The notes under the pieces were generated by a model, which saw only the letters and a program-made list of their open reading frames with translations, made no database searches and was not told where the DNA came from. A stretch of DNA of 64,000 nucleotides, taken from Ruminococcus sp. Lineage in GTDB: Bacteria; Bacillota; Clostridia; Oscillospirales; Acutalibacteraceae. Position 1 is the stretch's first letter. Every line of letters begins with the position of its first letter. The translations under genes were made by a program, and so were the position numbers. The stretch covers positions 25,864 through 89,863 of the forward strand of contig SFCS01000002.1 in NCBI GenBank assembly GCA_004558485.1. The letters are read 5' to 3'. Below, piece by piece: positions 39,718 to 47,412 of the stretch.

Positions 39718-40413
39718 ATGCGAAAGCTCTGTTTGCGGCAGGTGTCGTTTGAAAAACAGATGACGGTGTTTTTGCCGCTTTTGTCGGTGGTGCTGCTCCT
39801 TTGCGGCGTGCTGGGCGTTTCCCGCGTGCGGCAGACGGACGCGCCGTCGGGCGAGGGCGAAAGAACGGCGCCCGTGAGCGGCGAGCCGGTGACGGTGGCG
39901 GTGCGCTTTTGTGCCGACGAGGCGGTGCTTGTCACCGCTTTGCGCATTGAGCCGCAAAACGGGCGCATTCTTTTGGCGGCAGCGCCGTCCGACTTTGTCG
40001 GCGACCATGCGGTGACGCTGGATGCCGCGGGGGTGCGATCGCTTTTGGAATACTATGGGGACGGTGTGCCGGTGACGCTCAAAGAGGCGGTGAGCTATAC
40101 CGACGAAAGCGGACTGCGCGCGGCGTTTCCTGCGGGGCGGGTGCGCCTTTTTGCCAATCAGGCGGCGGAGATTTTGACCGTTGCCGCTGCGCGCGGACAG
40201 ACGGACATCGCGCTGTCGCTGTTGGAGGGGGCACTCAAGTCCTATCTTTCGCCGCACCGTCCGTTTGCCGATGATTTTGCGGCGCTTGCCGCCGCGGCGG
40301 ACACCGACATCCGCATCTATCATTTTCATCGCTGTGTTGCGGTGCTGACCGCCATGGCACAGGCGGGCTTTTCGGTGCAGACCGTGCCGTATGAAACCTA
40401 TTTCGGAGGGTAA
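39718..40413 (+). CDS. Hypothetical membrane-anchored protein, 231 aa
   Basis: Start ATG 39718 behind AAGGAGGAAGAT. A cytoplasmic basic start (MRKLCLRQVSFEKQ) precedes one membrane helix (MTVFLPLLSVVLLLCGVLGV, about 15-34), then a linker (DAPSGEGERTAPVSG). The remaining 175 residues form an extracellular domain with LVTALRIEPQNGRILLAAAP and AAGVRSLLEYYGDGVPVTL. That pattern faintly recalls the LytR-CpsA-Psr fold's LRIDPxxxxI start, but the catalytic Arg/Asp motifs are missing. I do not recognise a family with confidence. It is cotranscribed with the lipoprotein transglutaminase two bases downstream. Confidence 0.7.
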   Translation: MRKLCLRQVSFEKQMTVFLPLLSVVLLLCGVLGVSRVRQTDAPSGEGERTAPVSGEPVTVAVRFCADEAVLVTALRIEPQNGRILLAAAPSDFVGDHAVTLDAAGVRSLLEYYGDGVPVTLKEAVSYTDESGLRAAFPAGRVRLFANQAAEILTVAAARGQTDIALSLLEGALKSYLSPHRPFADDFAALAAAADTDIRIYHFHRCVAVLTAMAQAGFSVQTVPYETYFGG

Positions 40414-40415
40414 CT

Positions 40416-41582
40416 GTGAAAAAACGGAGCTTTCTTTTGATCGTGCTTTGCCTGTGCGTGACGCTTGGAGGCTGTGCGTTCCCCTTTGCGCCGCAGTTTG
40501 AGAGCGAAAAATATCTGGAGGCGTTTCAGAATAACTGGTGCTACCGTGCACTGGGAGAGGCATTGCAGGCGGACTACGGGGACCTGTACACGGCGGTGCA
40601 GGATGGGATGCACACCGACACGGTCGTCACGGTGGCAGGGGAGAAGCCGATCACGGGAGACGGCGTGGCGGTCACGCTGTCCCACCCGCTGAAAACGCAG
40701 GAGGAGATGCATCGCCTGTATACGGCGTTCACCAACGATAATCCGCAGTTTTTCTTTTTGTCGCGGCACTACGGTATCGAGGGCTATGAGAAGAATGATG
40801 ACGCGTCCTATCATCGCATGATCCTGCTGTACACCATGAATGCCGCCGAGCGGCAGACAGCGCAGGCAGCACTGGAGGATGCGGGGGAGGCGGTGCTGGC
40901 GCAGGCGGCGGGAAAGGATGCGTTTGAGACCGAGCTTTTTCTGCATGACTGGCTGGCGGCGCACTGCACCTATGAGAAAAAGGACACACAGACGCTGTCG
41001 CTGTATGACGCCTACGGTGCGCTGGTGAAGGGGCGCGCGGTGTGTGAGGGATATGCGCGCGCCATGCAGTGGCTTTTGAACAAAAGCGGTATCCCGTGCA
41101 CCCTGGTGAACGGAAATGACAGGGACGGCAACGCCCACATGTGGAACATGGTGACGGTGGACGGTGAGAACTATCATCTGGACGCCACCTGGGACGATAC
41201 GGATGACCTTTTGCGGCACAACTATTTCAATCTCACCACCGACGAGATCGGGGTTTCGCACAGGATTGCCGCGGACAATATCGGCATCCCGATCTGCACG
41301 GCGACGGCGGCAAATTTCTATCGCCGCACCGGACGGTACATAGACACCTACAGCCGTCACGAGATCGCCGAGCGGATCGCCGCTGCGGTGAAGGCGGGGG
41401 AGACGACGGTGGAGCTGCGCTTTGCCGAAGGAAAATATGACAACGCCGCGCTGTTCATCAAAAGCGGCAACTATTTCTTTGACACGATGGAGAAAAAGCT
41501 CGGCAGTCCGCTCTGGAGCTTCGATCTCTACGGCGAACAGGCCGAGGGGGTACTGATGCTGGTAAAGTGGGAAAAATCTTGA
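40416..41582 (+). CDS. Transglutaminase-like lipoprotein
   Basis: 388 residues from GTG 40416 with GGAGGG five bases upstream, overlapping the end of the previous gene. The signal ends in a lipobox, LGGC, giving a lipidated Cys20. The transglutaminase-like triad is C (GRAVCEGYARAMQWLL, about residue 210), H (NAHMWNMVTV) and D (YHLDATWDD). The final beta-rich part (VELRFAEGKYDNAALFIKSG) is uncharacterised. Such surface transglutaminase/cysteine-protease-fold proteins are common in gut Firmicutes and may act on wall peptides. It shares the catalytic layout but not the anchor of the gene at 4131. Confidence 0.85.
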   Translation: MKKRSFLLIVLCLCVTLGGCAFPFAPQFESEKYLEAFQNNWCYRALGEALQADYGDLYTAVQDGMHTDTVVTVAGEKPITGDGVAVTLSHPLKTQEEMHRLYTAFTNDNPQFFFLSRHYGIEGYEKNDDASYHRMILLYTMNAAERQTAQAALEDAGEAVLAQAAGKDAFETELFLHDWLAAHCTYEKKDTQTLSLYDAYGALVKGRAVCEGYARAMQWLLNKSGIPCTLVNGNDRDGNAHMWNMVTVDGENYHLDATWDDTDDLLRHNYFNLTTDEIGVSHRIAADNIGIPICTATAANFYRRTGRYIDTYSRHEIAERIAAAVKAGETTVELRFAEGKYDNAALFIKSGNYFFDTMEKKLGSPLWSFDLYGEQAEGVLMLVKWEKS

Positions 41583-41600
41583 AGTTCTTGAAGATTTAAC

Positions 41601-41629
41601 TTGACAAGCGCGCCATCCTGTGGTATCAT
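41601..41629 (+). promoter_or_regulatory. Promoter of the tRNA cluster
   Basis: Perfect TTGACA (41601-41606), 17-base spacer, TATCAT (41624-41629), 23 bases before tRNA-Gly. Confidence 0.85.
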
Positions 41630-41651
41630 AATCAACGCTTTGATTATGCAT

Positions 41652-41725
41652 GCGGGTGTAGTTCAGTGGTAGAACCCCAGCCTTCCAAGCTGGTTGTGTG
41701 GGTTCGATTCCCATCACCCGCTCCA
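41652..41725 (+). tRNA. tRNA-Gly (TCC)
   Basis: 74 bases with encoded CCA. Acceptor GCGGGTG/CACCCGC, anticodon loop CTTCCAA, and T-loop TTCGATT. First of a four-tRNA cluster. Confidence 0.95.
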
Positions 41726-41758
41726 AAAACAACGCGCCCTTGCGGCGATTGCAAAAAT

Positions 41759-41835
41759 GCGCCTGTAGCTCAGCTGGATAGAGCATCTGCCTTCTAAGCA
41801 GAGGGTCAGGGGTTCGAGTCCCTTCAGGCGCGCCA
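41759..41835 (+). tRNA. tRNA-Arg (TCT)
   Basis: 77 bases with encoded CCA. Acceptor GCGCCTG/CAGGCGC, anticodon loop CTTCTAA, and T-loop TTCGAGT. Confidence 0.95.
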
Positions 41836-41838
41836 TAT

Positions 41839-41916
41839 GGTGGATGTAGCTTAGTTGGTTAAAGCGCCAGATTGTGGCTCTGGAGACCGTGGGTTCGAGT
41901 CCCATCTTCCACCCCA
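41839..41916 (+). tRNA. tRNA-His (GTG)
   Basis: An extra G at position -1 (41839) faces discriminator C73, the identity mark of tRNA-His. The anticodon GTG is at 41874-41876 and CCA is encoded. The acceptor stem has one T-T mismatch. Confidence 0.93.
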
Positions 41917-41921
41917 CTTTA

Positions 41922-41971
41922 GAAAAACAGATCGCTTACGGCACTTGCGTGGCGCAAGTCGGTCTTTTTTT
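41922..41971 (+). terminator. Intrinsic terminator between tRNA-His and tRNA-Gln
   Basis: An inner stem ACTTGCG-TGG-CGCAAGT and an outer AGATCG/CGGTCT pair lead into TTTTTTT. It would cut the cluster before the last tRNA. Confidence 0.65.
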
Positions 41972-41982
41972 ATTTGCTACAC

Positions 41983-42056
41983 TGGGGTGTAGTCTAGCGG
42001 TAGGACAGCAGACTTTGACTCTGCTCGTGCTGGTTCGACTCCAGCCATCCCAGCCA
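41983..42056 (+). tRNA. tRNA-Gln (TTG)
   Basis: 74 bases with encoded CCA. Acceptor TGGGGTG/CATCCCA, anticodon loop CTTTGAC, and T-loop TTCGACT. Confidence 0.93.
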
Positions 42057-42057
42057 A

Positions 42058-42093
42058 GCCGCCGCGAGCCCACCGCTCGCGGCGGCATTTCGC
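42058..42093 (+). terminator. Terminator after tRNA-Gln
   Basis: GCCGCCGCGAGC-N5-GCTCGCGGCGGC followed by ATTTCGCTTTTT; it also precedes the ribosome binding site of the esterase gene. Confidence 0.85.
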
Positions 42094-42110
42094 TTTTTGG
42101 AGGGGTTTCA

Positions 42111-43085
42111 ATGTTTTTTGCATACGATCATGCGTCTGTGCGTTTTACCGGACGCTGGGCACCGCTCACGGGCGGCATGGCGACGACGGCGGCGGGCTCA
42201 AAGCTGGAATTTGCGTTCAAAGGCACGCTGGCGGTGATGCATTTTGATATTCATAATATCCCGTCCGCGCTGCCGCATCTGTGGATCTCCGTGGACGGCG
42301 GCGACATGGCGGAAGCGACGGTGGATCACTATCTGCGCGTGCACTGCAACGCCGACGGGGAGCACCGCGTCACGGTGATCTATAAAGGCGGTCAGGAGAC
42401 GATGAACCGCTGGTATCATCCGCTGGGCGGAAAGGTGCATTTTCTCGGCTTTGATGCCGACGACTGCGCCGCATTGCCGCCGCGGACGAAAAAGACCATA
42501 GAACTGATCGGCGACTCCATCACGGAGGGTGTGCTGATCGACGCACAGTATGCGCCGATCCCTGCGGATCAGGAAAACCGCCCGTATGAGGACGATTTCC
42601 TTGCGACCTACGGCTGCCTGACGGCGACGGCGCTGGGTCTCGAGCCGCTCCCCTGTGCCTATGGTGCGGTGGGTGTCACCCGTACCGGCTGCGGCGCAGT
42701 GCCGCCTGCACCGGATATGTACGGCTTCTGCTTTGACGGTGCGCCGGTGACCTATCCCGCGGCGGACTTTGTGCTCATCAACCACGGCACAAACGATCGC
42801 GGCGTTCCCGCTGACATGTTTGCCGCCGCCTACCGCCGCCTGCTCGATGCGGTCGTCGCCAAAAATCCGCAAGCAAAGATTGCGGTCATCACGCCGTTTT
42901 GCGGCGCTTTTCACGATGAACTGTTTGCGCTGGTTGCCGATTATAACAAGGCACACGGCACGGATATTTTCGTGGTGGACACCGCCGGCTGGCTGCCGCT
43001 CGATCCGCTGCATCCGCTGCGTGCGGGACACCGCAAGGCTGCCGACCACCTGATTCCCATTCTGCGTGAGCACTTCGGCTTATAA
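42111..43085 (+). CDS. CE2-like carbohydrate esterase (SGNH hydrolase)
   Basis: 324 residues from ATG 42111 (GGAGGGG upstream). The N-terminal about 120 residues are a beta-sandwich (VRFTGRWAPL, FAFKGTLAVMHFDIHN, GEHRVTVIYKGG), as in family CE2 esterases. The C-terminal SGNH domain has the Ser block IELIGDSITEG, the block III-like NHGTNDRG, and the catalytic His in DPLHPLRAGH. CE2 enzymes remove acetyl groups from xylan or other glycans. No signal peptide, so probably cytoplasmic deacetylation of imported oligosaccharides. Its stop overlaps the stop of the converging DeoR-family gene by six bases. Confidence 0.85.
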   Translation: MFFAYDHASVRFTGRWAPLTGGMATTAAGSKLEFAFKGTLAVMHFDIHNIPSALPHLWISVDGGDMAEATVDHYLRVHCNADGEHRVTVIYKGGQETMNRWYHPLGGKVHFLGFDADDCAALPPRTKKTIELIGDSITEGVLIDAQYAPIPADQENRPYEDDFLATYGCLTATALGLEPLPCAYGAVGVTRTGCGAVPPAPDMYGFCFDGAPVTYPAADFVLINHGTNDRGVPADMFAAAYRRLLDAVVAKNPQAKIAVITPFCGAFHDELFALVADYNKAHGTDIFVVDTAGWLPLDPLHPLRAGHRKAADHLIPILREHFGL

Positions 43086-43772
43086 GAGAATAATCTCATC
43101 GACTTCCTCCGCACGGCAGACCGTGTGGAGGAATTTTTTGTGCAGCTTGGTGCTGTCGAACAGAAAAATGTTTTGTGCGCTCCTTTGCAGCACCACCCGC
43201 CGCACGGCGGTCTGCGCTGCGTCGCGGTCGGTGATGAGTCCGTCGTCCGAGAGCGCGCTTGCCGAGAAGAAGGCGACATCCGTGTTATATTGCTCCAAAA
43301 AGCGTTCGGCTGCGCTGCCATAGGTGCACATGTCCTTTTCCAAATACTCCCCGCCTGCAACGGTACAGGGAATGTGATGCTTTGCCGCCGCCAGCAAGCA
43401 GGGGATGGAGTTGGTGAGAATCTGGATGTTCTTGTAAGCGGCAAGCAGCGGCACAAGATGCGTGCAGGTGGAGGAGCTGTCGAGAAACACCGTCAGCCCG
43501 TCATGCAGATATTTTTCCGCGTGACGGGAAAGCTGCGCCTTTTCGTCGGCGTGCAGCAGGCGGCGAAAGGCAATCGGCATGGCGCTTTCCTCCTGCTGAT
43601 ATACCGCGCCGCCCGTATAGCGCTGCACATAGCCGAGACTTTCCATTTGGGCGAGGTCGCGCCGCACCGTCATTTCGCTGACGAAAAACTGCACGGCAAG
43701 GTCCTTCACCGAAGCGCGCCCGTGTGTTTTCAGATGTGTGAGAATGGCGGCTTGCCGCTTGTTCAGTGCCAT
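43080..43772 (-). CDS. DeoR-family transcriptional regulator
   Basis: 230 residues from ATG 43772 (GAGGGGAG upstream). The helix-turn-helix is RQAAILTHLKTHGRASVKDL then FVSEMTVRRDLAQMESLGYV, and the effector domain is the DeoR sugar-phosphate-sensing fold: GLTVFLDSSSTCTHLVPLL, LTNSIPCLLAAA, CTVAGGEYLEKDMCTYGSAA, AFFSASALSDDGLITD. These repressors respond to phosphorylated sugars or nucleosides. It is convergent with the esterase and divergent from the YgjV-like gene. A 26-base palindrome 24 bases upstream of its start is a good operator candidate. Confidence 0.9.
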   Translation of the reverse strand: MALNKRQAAILTHLKTHGRASVKDLAVQFFVSEMTVRRDLAQMESLGYVQRYTGGAVYQQEESAMPIAFRRLLHADEKAQLSRHAEKYLHDGLTVFLDSSSTCTHLVPLLAAYKNIQILTNSIPCLLAAAKHHIPCTVAGGEYLEKDMCTYGSAAERFLEQYNTDVAFFSASALSDDGLITDRDAAQTAVRRVVLQRSAQNIFLFDSTKLHKKFLHTVCRAEEVDEIILL

Positions 43773-43795
43773 AATTCTGCTCCCCTCATGTTCGC

Positions 43796-43821
43796 CGAAA
43801 TGTTCGTCGACAAACATTTCG
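43796..43821. promoter_or_regulatory. Candidate DeoR operator
   Basis: A 26-base palindrome with a single mismatched pair: CGAAATGTTCGTC facing GACAAACATTTCG. It lies in the spacer between the DeoR-family gene and the divergent YgjV-like gene, so it could regulate both. Confidence 0.6.
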
Positions 43822-43890
43822 CACATTTCTTGACTTTTCATATGTCCATATATATCATGTACAGAAGAAAAATGCAAGGGGATGCGAAAG

Positions 43891-44412
43891 ATGCAGGTGT
43901 GCATACAGGTGATCGGGGCACTGGGGGTGCTGGCGGCGGTGCTGGCGTTTCAGTGCAAACGGCACGACCGCGTGATGGTACTGCGCACGGCAAATGAATT
44001 GCTGTTTGCACTGCAATATGCGCTGCTCGGCGCGTGGACGGGGGTGGCGATGAACCTTATCGGCTGCGTGCGCAACATGGTGTTCCGCAGCATGGTGCTG
44101 CGCGGGAGGAACACGCGGTGGGCGCGGGTGCTGTTCAGCGTAGCGTTTGCGGGCTTTGCGCTGCTGACATGGGCGGGCTTCAAGAGCCTGCTCACCGGCT
44201 TTGCCAAGGTGGTCTCCACGGTTGCGTTCGGCAGCAGCAATCTGTTTTTGCTGCGCCTTCTGACGCTGTTGACATCGAGCTGCTGGCTTATTTATAATTT
44301 TTCGGTCGGTTCTTACACCGGTGTGGTGTGTGAGGTGCTGACGATCTCCTCGGTCATGCTCGGTATTCTGCGCATCGATATCCCGCGCCTGCGCGGCAGG
44401 GGACGGGAATGA
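43891..44412 (+). CDS. YgjV-family inner membrane protein
   Basis: 173 residues from ATG 43891; AAGGGG is nine bases upstream, and the in-frame ATG at 43882 is too close to it. Five or six short membrane segments with Imp-YgjV features: GVLAAVLAFQCKRHDRVMVL at the start, then ANELLFALQYALLGAWTGVA and LIGCVRNMVFR, ending with a short basic tail (RLRGRGRE). The family's function is not known. It is transcribed away from a DeoR-family regulator with a palindrome between them. Confidence 0.8.
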   Translation: MQVCIQVIGALGVLAAVLAFQCKRHDRVMVLRTANELLFALQYALLGAWTGVAMNLIGCVRNMVFRSMVLRGRNTRWARVLFSVAFAGFALLTWAGFKSLLTGFAKVVSTVAFGSSNLFLLRLLTLLTSSCWLIYNFSVGSYTGVVCEVLTISSVMLGILRIDIPRLRGRGRE

Positions 44413-44417
44413 AAAAG

Positions 44418-44451
44418 CACCCCGAAAAGCGTTAACATGCTTTTCGGGGTG
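44418..44451. terminator. Terminator after the YgjV-like gene
   Basis: CACCCCGAAAAGC-N8-GCTTTTCGGGGTG followed by TCCTTTT. It also lies at the end of the converging ABC-importer operon. Confidence 0.85.
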
Positions 44452-44461
44452 TCCTTTTGTC

Positions 44462-45259
44462 TTATTCCGACAGAATGGCTCTGTCGCTTGCGAAAACGGT
44501 TCCGCTTGCTTTGGTGAAGAGGGTGAGCAGATCCTCGACGGTGAGGTTTTTCTTTTCCTCGCCGGAAACATCGACGACGATCCGTCCCTCATGCAGCATG
44601 ATGAGACGGTTGCCAAAGGCGATGGCGTCGCGCATGTTGTGGGTGATCATCAGTGTTGTCAGATGATTGCTCTCCACGATACGCTGTGTGATCTCCAGCA
44701 CCTTTGCCGCCGTTTTCGGGTCGAGGGCGGCCGTGTGCTCGTCCAAAAGCAGCAGCTTCGGGCAGCTGAGGGATGCCATGAGCAGCGTGATTGCCTGCCG
44801 CTGTCCGCCGGACAGCAAGCCGACCTTTGCCGTCATCCGCTCCTCCAGTCCCAGGTCAAGCTCTTTGAGAAGCTGTTTATACTCCTCGCGTTCCTTTTTC
44901 GTGATGCCCGCGCGCAGCGTGCGGCGCTTGCCGCGGCGATAGGCAAGCGCGAGGTTTTCCTCGATCTGCATATCCGCCGCCGTGCCCATGGACGGGTCCT
45001 GGAACACTCTGCCGAGATATTTCGCCCGCTTATATTCGGGTAGGGGCGTGACATCGATGCCGTCAAGGAGCACCTTGCCCGCGTCCGGACGGAAAACGCC
45101 CGAAATGATGTTCTGCATGGTGCTCTTTCCGGCACCGTTGCCGCCGATGACGGTCACAAATTCGCCGTCGTCGAGTTTCAGGTTCAGGTCGCAGAGGGCG
45201 ACCTTTTCATTGATCGTTCCGGGGTAAAACACTTTTTTGATATTCTGCAGCTCAAGCAT
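44462..45259 (-). CDS. ABC transporter ATPase (TrpZ-like, amino-acid-type importer)
   Basis: 265 residues from ATG 45259. Walker A is GGNGAGKST, signature LSGGQRQA, Walker B LLLLDEHTAALD, switch His in MITHN. The DEHTAALDPKTAAKVLEITQ run is typical of the ATPases that pair with TrpX-type binding proteins and BPD_transp_2 permeases. The start overlaps the permease stop by eight bases (ATGCTTGA), giving tight coupling. Third gene of the importer operon that begins behind the tyrosine-rich leader at 47292-47351. Confidence 0.9.
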   Translation of the reverse strand: MLELQNIKKVFYPGTINEKVALCDLNLKLDDGEFVTVIGGNGAGKSTMQNIISGVFRPDAGKVLLDGIDVTPLPEYKRAKYLGRVFQDPSMGTAADMQIEENLALAYRRGKRRTLRAGITKKEREEYKQLLKELDLGLEERMTAKVGLLSGGQRQAITLLMASLSCPKLLLLDEHTAALDPKTAAKVLEITQRIVESNHLTTLMITHNMRDAIAFGNRLIMLHEGRIVVDVSGEEKKNLTVEDLLTLFTKASGTVFASDRAILSE

Positions 45260-46154
45260 TGGTCTTACCCCCTTTTTGGATGCCGCGGCGGGATGCGATC
45301 TGCTTTTTGACATAGGGTGCGCCGAGGAAGATCGCGACGACGATCGCTGAGAACATCCTGAGCAGATCCGTGTCCAGACCGATGAAAATGATGATCTGAT
45401 AGACGATATAATAGATGATCGCGCCGACCATCACGCCGGAGAGGCGGATGGCGAAGTTCGGCGGCAGCTTGGAAATGACCGCCTCACCGATCACCACGGC
45501 GGCAAGACCGATAACAACCGCGCCCTTGCCCATGCTGATGTCGGCATATCCCTGATACTGGCACAGCAGCGCGCCGGAAAAGGCAACAATGCCGTTGGAG
45601 AGCGCAAGGCCGATGAGCTTTGTGACATTCGTGTTGATGCCCTGCGCACGGCTCATTGCCGGATTGATGCCCGTCGCGCGGATGCCGGCGCCGAGCTCCG
45701 TCCCGAAGAAGAGATAGAGCAGCGTCACGAGCAGGACGGCGCAAATGAGCAGAATGACGATCGACATCGGAATGTCCATCTGCGACAGCAAAACGGCATA
45801 ATTTCTTGCGGAGAGCGGCTGATTTGCTTTGCCCATAATCTTCAGGTTGACCGACCACAGCACAAGCTGCGTGAGGATGCCCGAAAGGATCGCGGGGATG
45901 CCCAAAAGGATGTGCAAAGCGCCCGTCAGCGCGCCGGCAAGGATGCCCGACAGCGCGGCGGCGATCAGCGCCAGCCAAACAGGAACACCGTTTATCATGA
46001 GCATGGTGCAAACGGTGGCGCCGGTGCATATCGAGCCGTCAACCGTGAGATCGGCAATGTCCAGTATCTTGTAGGTGATGTATACGCCGATCGCCATAAC
46101 GCCCCAAATCAGTCCCTGGGCGACGGCTCCCGGCAAAGCGGAGAGAAGTTCCAT
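45252..46154 (-). CDS. ABC transporter permease (TrpY-like)
   Basis: 300 residues with about eight or nine membrane segments of the BPD_transp_2 family. Signature stretches: GLIWGVMAIGVYITYKILDI, ADLTVDGSICTGATVC, GAGIRATGINPAMSRAQGIN and ALSNGIVAFSGALLCQYQGY. These are the permease hallmarks of the family that imports aromatic amino acids and, in relatives, thiamine or nucleosides. ATG 46154 has AAAGGAAA upstream. Second gene of the importer operon; the binding-protein gene ends 40 bases upstream. Confidence 0.9.
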   Translation of the reverse strand: MELLSALPGAVAQGLIWGVMAIGVYITYKILDIADLTVDGSICTGATVCTMLMINGVPVWLALIAAALSGILAGALTGALHILLGIPAILSGILTQLVLWSVNLKIMGKANQPLSARNYAVLLSQMDIPMSIVILLICAVLLVTLLYLFFGTELGAGIRATGINPAMSRAQGINTNVTKLIGLALSNGIVAFSGALLCQYQGYADISMGKGAVVIGLAAVVIGEAVISKLPPNFAIRLSGVMVGAIIYYIVYQIIIFIGLDTDLLRMFSAIVVAIFLGAPYVKKQIASRRGIQKGGKTNA

Positions 46155-46194
46155 GGCGTTTTCCTTTCCTTACCCCTTTTAGGATTTCCGACAA

Positions 46195-47163
46195 TTACGC
46201 AATTGCCGTGTATCCGTCGGGAATGGTGATGCCGAGCTCCTCGCAGATGGCGGCGTTGTACATTTTCGTCGCCGACGCATATTCGATGGGCATGTCGGAG
46301 ACCTTTGCCTCGCCCTTCAGAATCTTCGCAGCCATTTCTCCGGTCTTGACGCCGAGGTCATAGTAGGAAATGGAGAGCGTGGCGACGCCGCAGCCGGTGC
46401 AGATGCCCTTTTCACCGGCAACGACCGGGACTTTTTTGTCTCTGACGATGTTGCCGATGGTCTCGGAGCAGGAGGCGGCGGTGTTGTCCGTCGGGATATA
46501 GATGACATCGCTCTGCGCGGCAGCAGTGGTCGTCACAGCGGAAATGTCGTTGGAGTCACTGAAGGAATAGCGCGTGCAGGTGACGCCCTTGCCCGTCAGG
46601 TACTCCTCCAAGACCTTGACCTGATAGCCCGAGTTCGGCTCTGCTGAGCAGTACAGCAGTCCGACCTTCTTCGCCGAGGGAAACAGCTCTAAGATCATGT
46701 CGCCCTGCTCTGTGAGGGGCGCAAGATCGGAGGTGCCGGACACATTGCCGCCGACCGTGCCGTTGAAGTCCTTGATGTCCAGGGCGACGCCGTATTCGGT
46801 GATGGAGGTGCCGAGGATCGGGATGGTCGTCGTGGCATTGAAGGCCGCCTGCAGGGCGGGCGTGGCGTTTGCCAGGATGAGATCCACCTTCTTTGACACA
46901 AAGTCGGTGACGATCGTGGAGCAGGCGTTGCTGTCATTCTGCGCGTTCTGCTCAATGAAGGTGACATTCTCGCTGCCGAGCGCTTTCTCCAGAGCGTCCT
47001 TAAAGCCCTGCGTCGCGGCGTCGAGCGCCTCGTGGCGAACGAGCTGGCAGATGCCGACGGTATACACCTCGTTCTTGCCGCAGGAGGCAAGAGACAGCAG
47101 AAGTGCAACGGTTGTCATCATGACAAGCAGGAGAGAGAAAACCCTTTTCGTTTTGTTTTTCAT
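46195..47163 (-). CDS. ABC substrate-binding lipoprotein (TrpX-like, predicted aromatic amino acid)
   Basis: 322 residues. The signal ends LLLSLASC, with lipidated Cys28. The mature part begins VYTVGICQLVRHEALDAATQ then GFKDALEKALG, the characteristic start of the ABC_sub_bind/TrpX family, followed by NDSNACSTIVTDFVSKKVDL and VVAGEKGICTGCGVATLSIS. The family includes tryptophan/tyrosine binding proteins. What sets this copy apart is its leader: a peptide with six Tyr and two Phe codons, then an intrinsic terminator before this start codon. That predicts that the importer responds to tyrosine (or phenylalanine) supply. First gene of a three-gene operon (binding protein, permease, ATPase). Confidence 0.85.
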   Translation of the reverse strand: MKNKTKRVFSLLLVMMTTVALLLSLASCGKNEVYTVGICQLVRHEALDAATQGFKDALEKALGSENVTFIEQNAQNDSNACSTIVTDFVSKKVDLILANATPALQAAFNATTTIPILGTSITEYGVALDIKDFNGTVGGNVSGTSDLAPLTEQGDMILELFPSAKKVGLLYCSAEPNSGYQVKVLEEYLTGKGVTCTRYSFSDSNDISAVTTTAAAQSDVIYIPTDNTAASCSETIGNIVRDKKVPVVAGEKGICTGCGVATLSISYYDLGVKTGEMAAKILKGEAKVSDMPIEYASATKMYNAAICEELGITIPDGYTAIA

Positions 47164-47186
47164 GACTTTTTGTTCCTTTCGTTTTA

Positions 47187-47219
47187 AAATAAAAAACACA
47201 CGGTTGCGATACCGTGTGT
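47187..47219 (-). terminator. Attenuator terminator in the importer leader
   Basis: On the minus strand ACACACGGT-ATCGCA-ACCGTGTGT (a perfect 9-bp stem) is followed by TTTTTTATTTT. It lies between the leader peptide and the ribosome binding site of the binding-protein gene, about 24-56 bases before its start. A candidate antiterminator pairs GUAAUAG (47295-47289) with CUAUUAC (47224-47218) and overlaps the stem by two bases. Confidence 0.8.
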
Positions 47220-47291
47220 AATAGCCTTTATTTTGGGAATGTAAAATTCCTAAACATTAAAACCTATTATCAACCTGCATCACAAACACTA

Positions 47292-47351
47292 TTACTTTTT
47301 TGCGTAAAAGTAATAGTAGTATGCGTATGCAAAAGAGACAGAACGGTTCAT
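47292..47351 (-). CDS. Tyrosine-rich leader peptide of the ABC importer operon
   Basis: Nineteen codons, MNRSVSFAYAYYYYFYAKK, with Tyr at positions 9, 11, 12, 13, 14 and 16 and Phe at 7 and 15. A good ribosome binding site (AGGGAAG, seven bases upstream) precedes the ATG. The Tyr run and the stop codon lie within a perfect 12-bp RNA stem (47288-47299 with 47306-47317), which a ribosome stalled at Tyr codons would break. Placed between a perfect sigma-A promoter and an intrinsic terminator, this is the arrangement of a classical amino-acid attenuator. No T-box sequence is visible in this leader. Confidence 0.8.
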   Translation of the reverse strand: MNRSVSFAYAYYYYFYAKK

Positions 47352-47383
47352 GATAAAACTTCCCTCATATTCCGATTAACGCG

Positions 47384-47412
47384 ATTATATACCCCTTTTT
47401 TCGCTTTGTCAA
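47384..47412 (-). promoter_or_regulatory. Perfect sigma-A promoter of the importer operon
   Basis: On the minus strand TTGACA (47412-47407) and TATAAT (47389-47384) are 17 bases apart; both hexamers match consensus exactly. The leader peptide starts about 33 bases after the -10 box. Confidence 0.9.

Noticed and set aside
46195..47163. Calling the importer a tryptophan transporter outright
   Set aside because: The protein family includes Trp and Tyr importers, but the leader codons point to Tyr/Phe and contain no Trp codon, so the substrate is left as predicted aromatic amino acid.
47164..47351. T-box riboswitch for the importer leader
   Set aside because: No AGGGTGGNACCGCG-type core and no specifier stem; the Tyr-codon ORF and terminator explain the region better.
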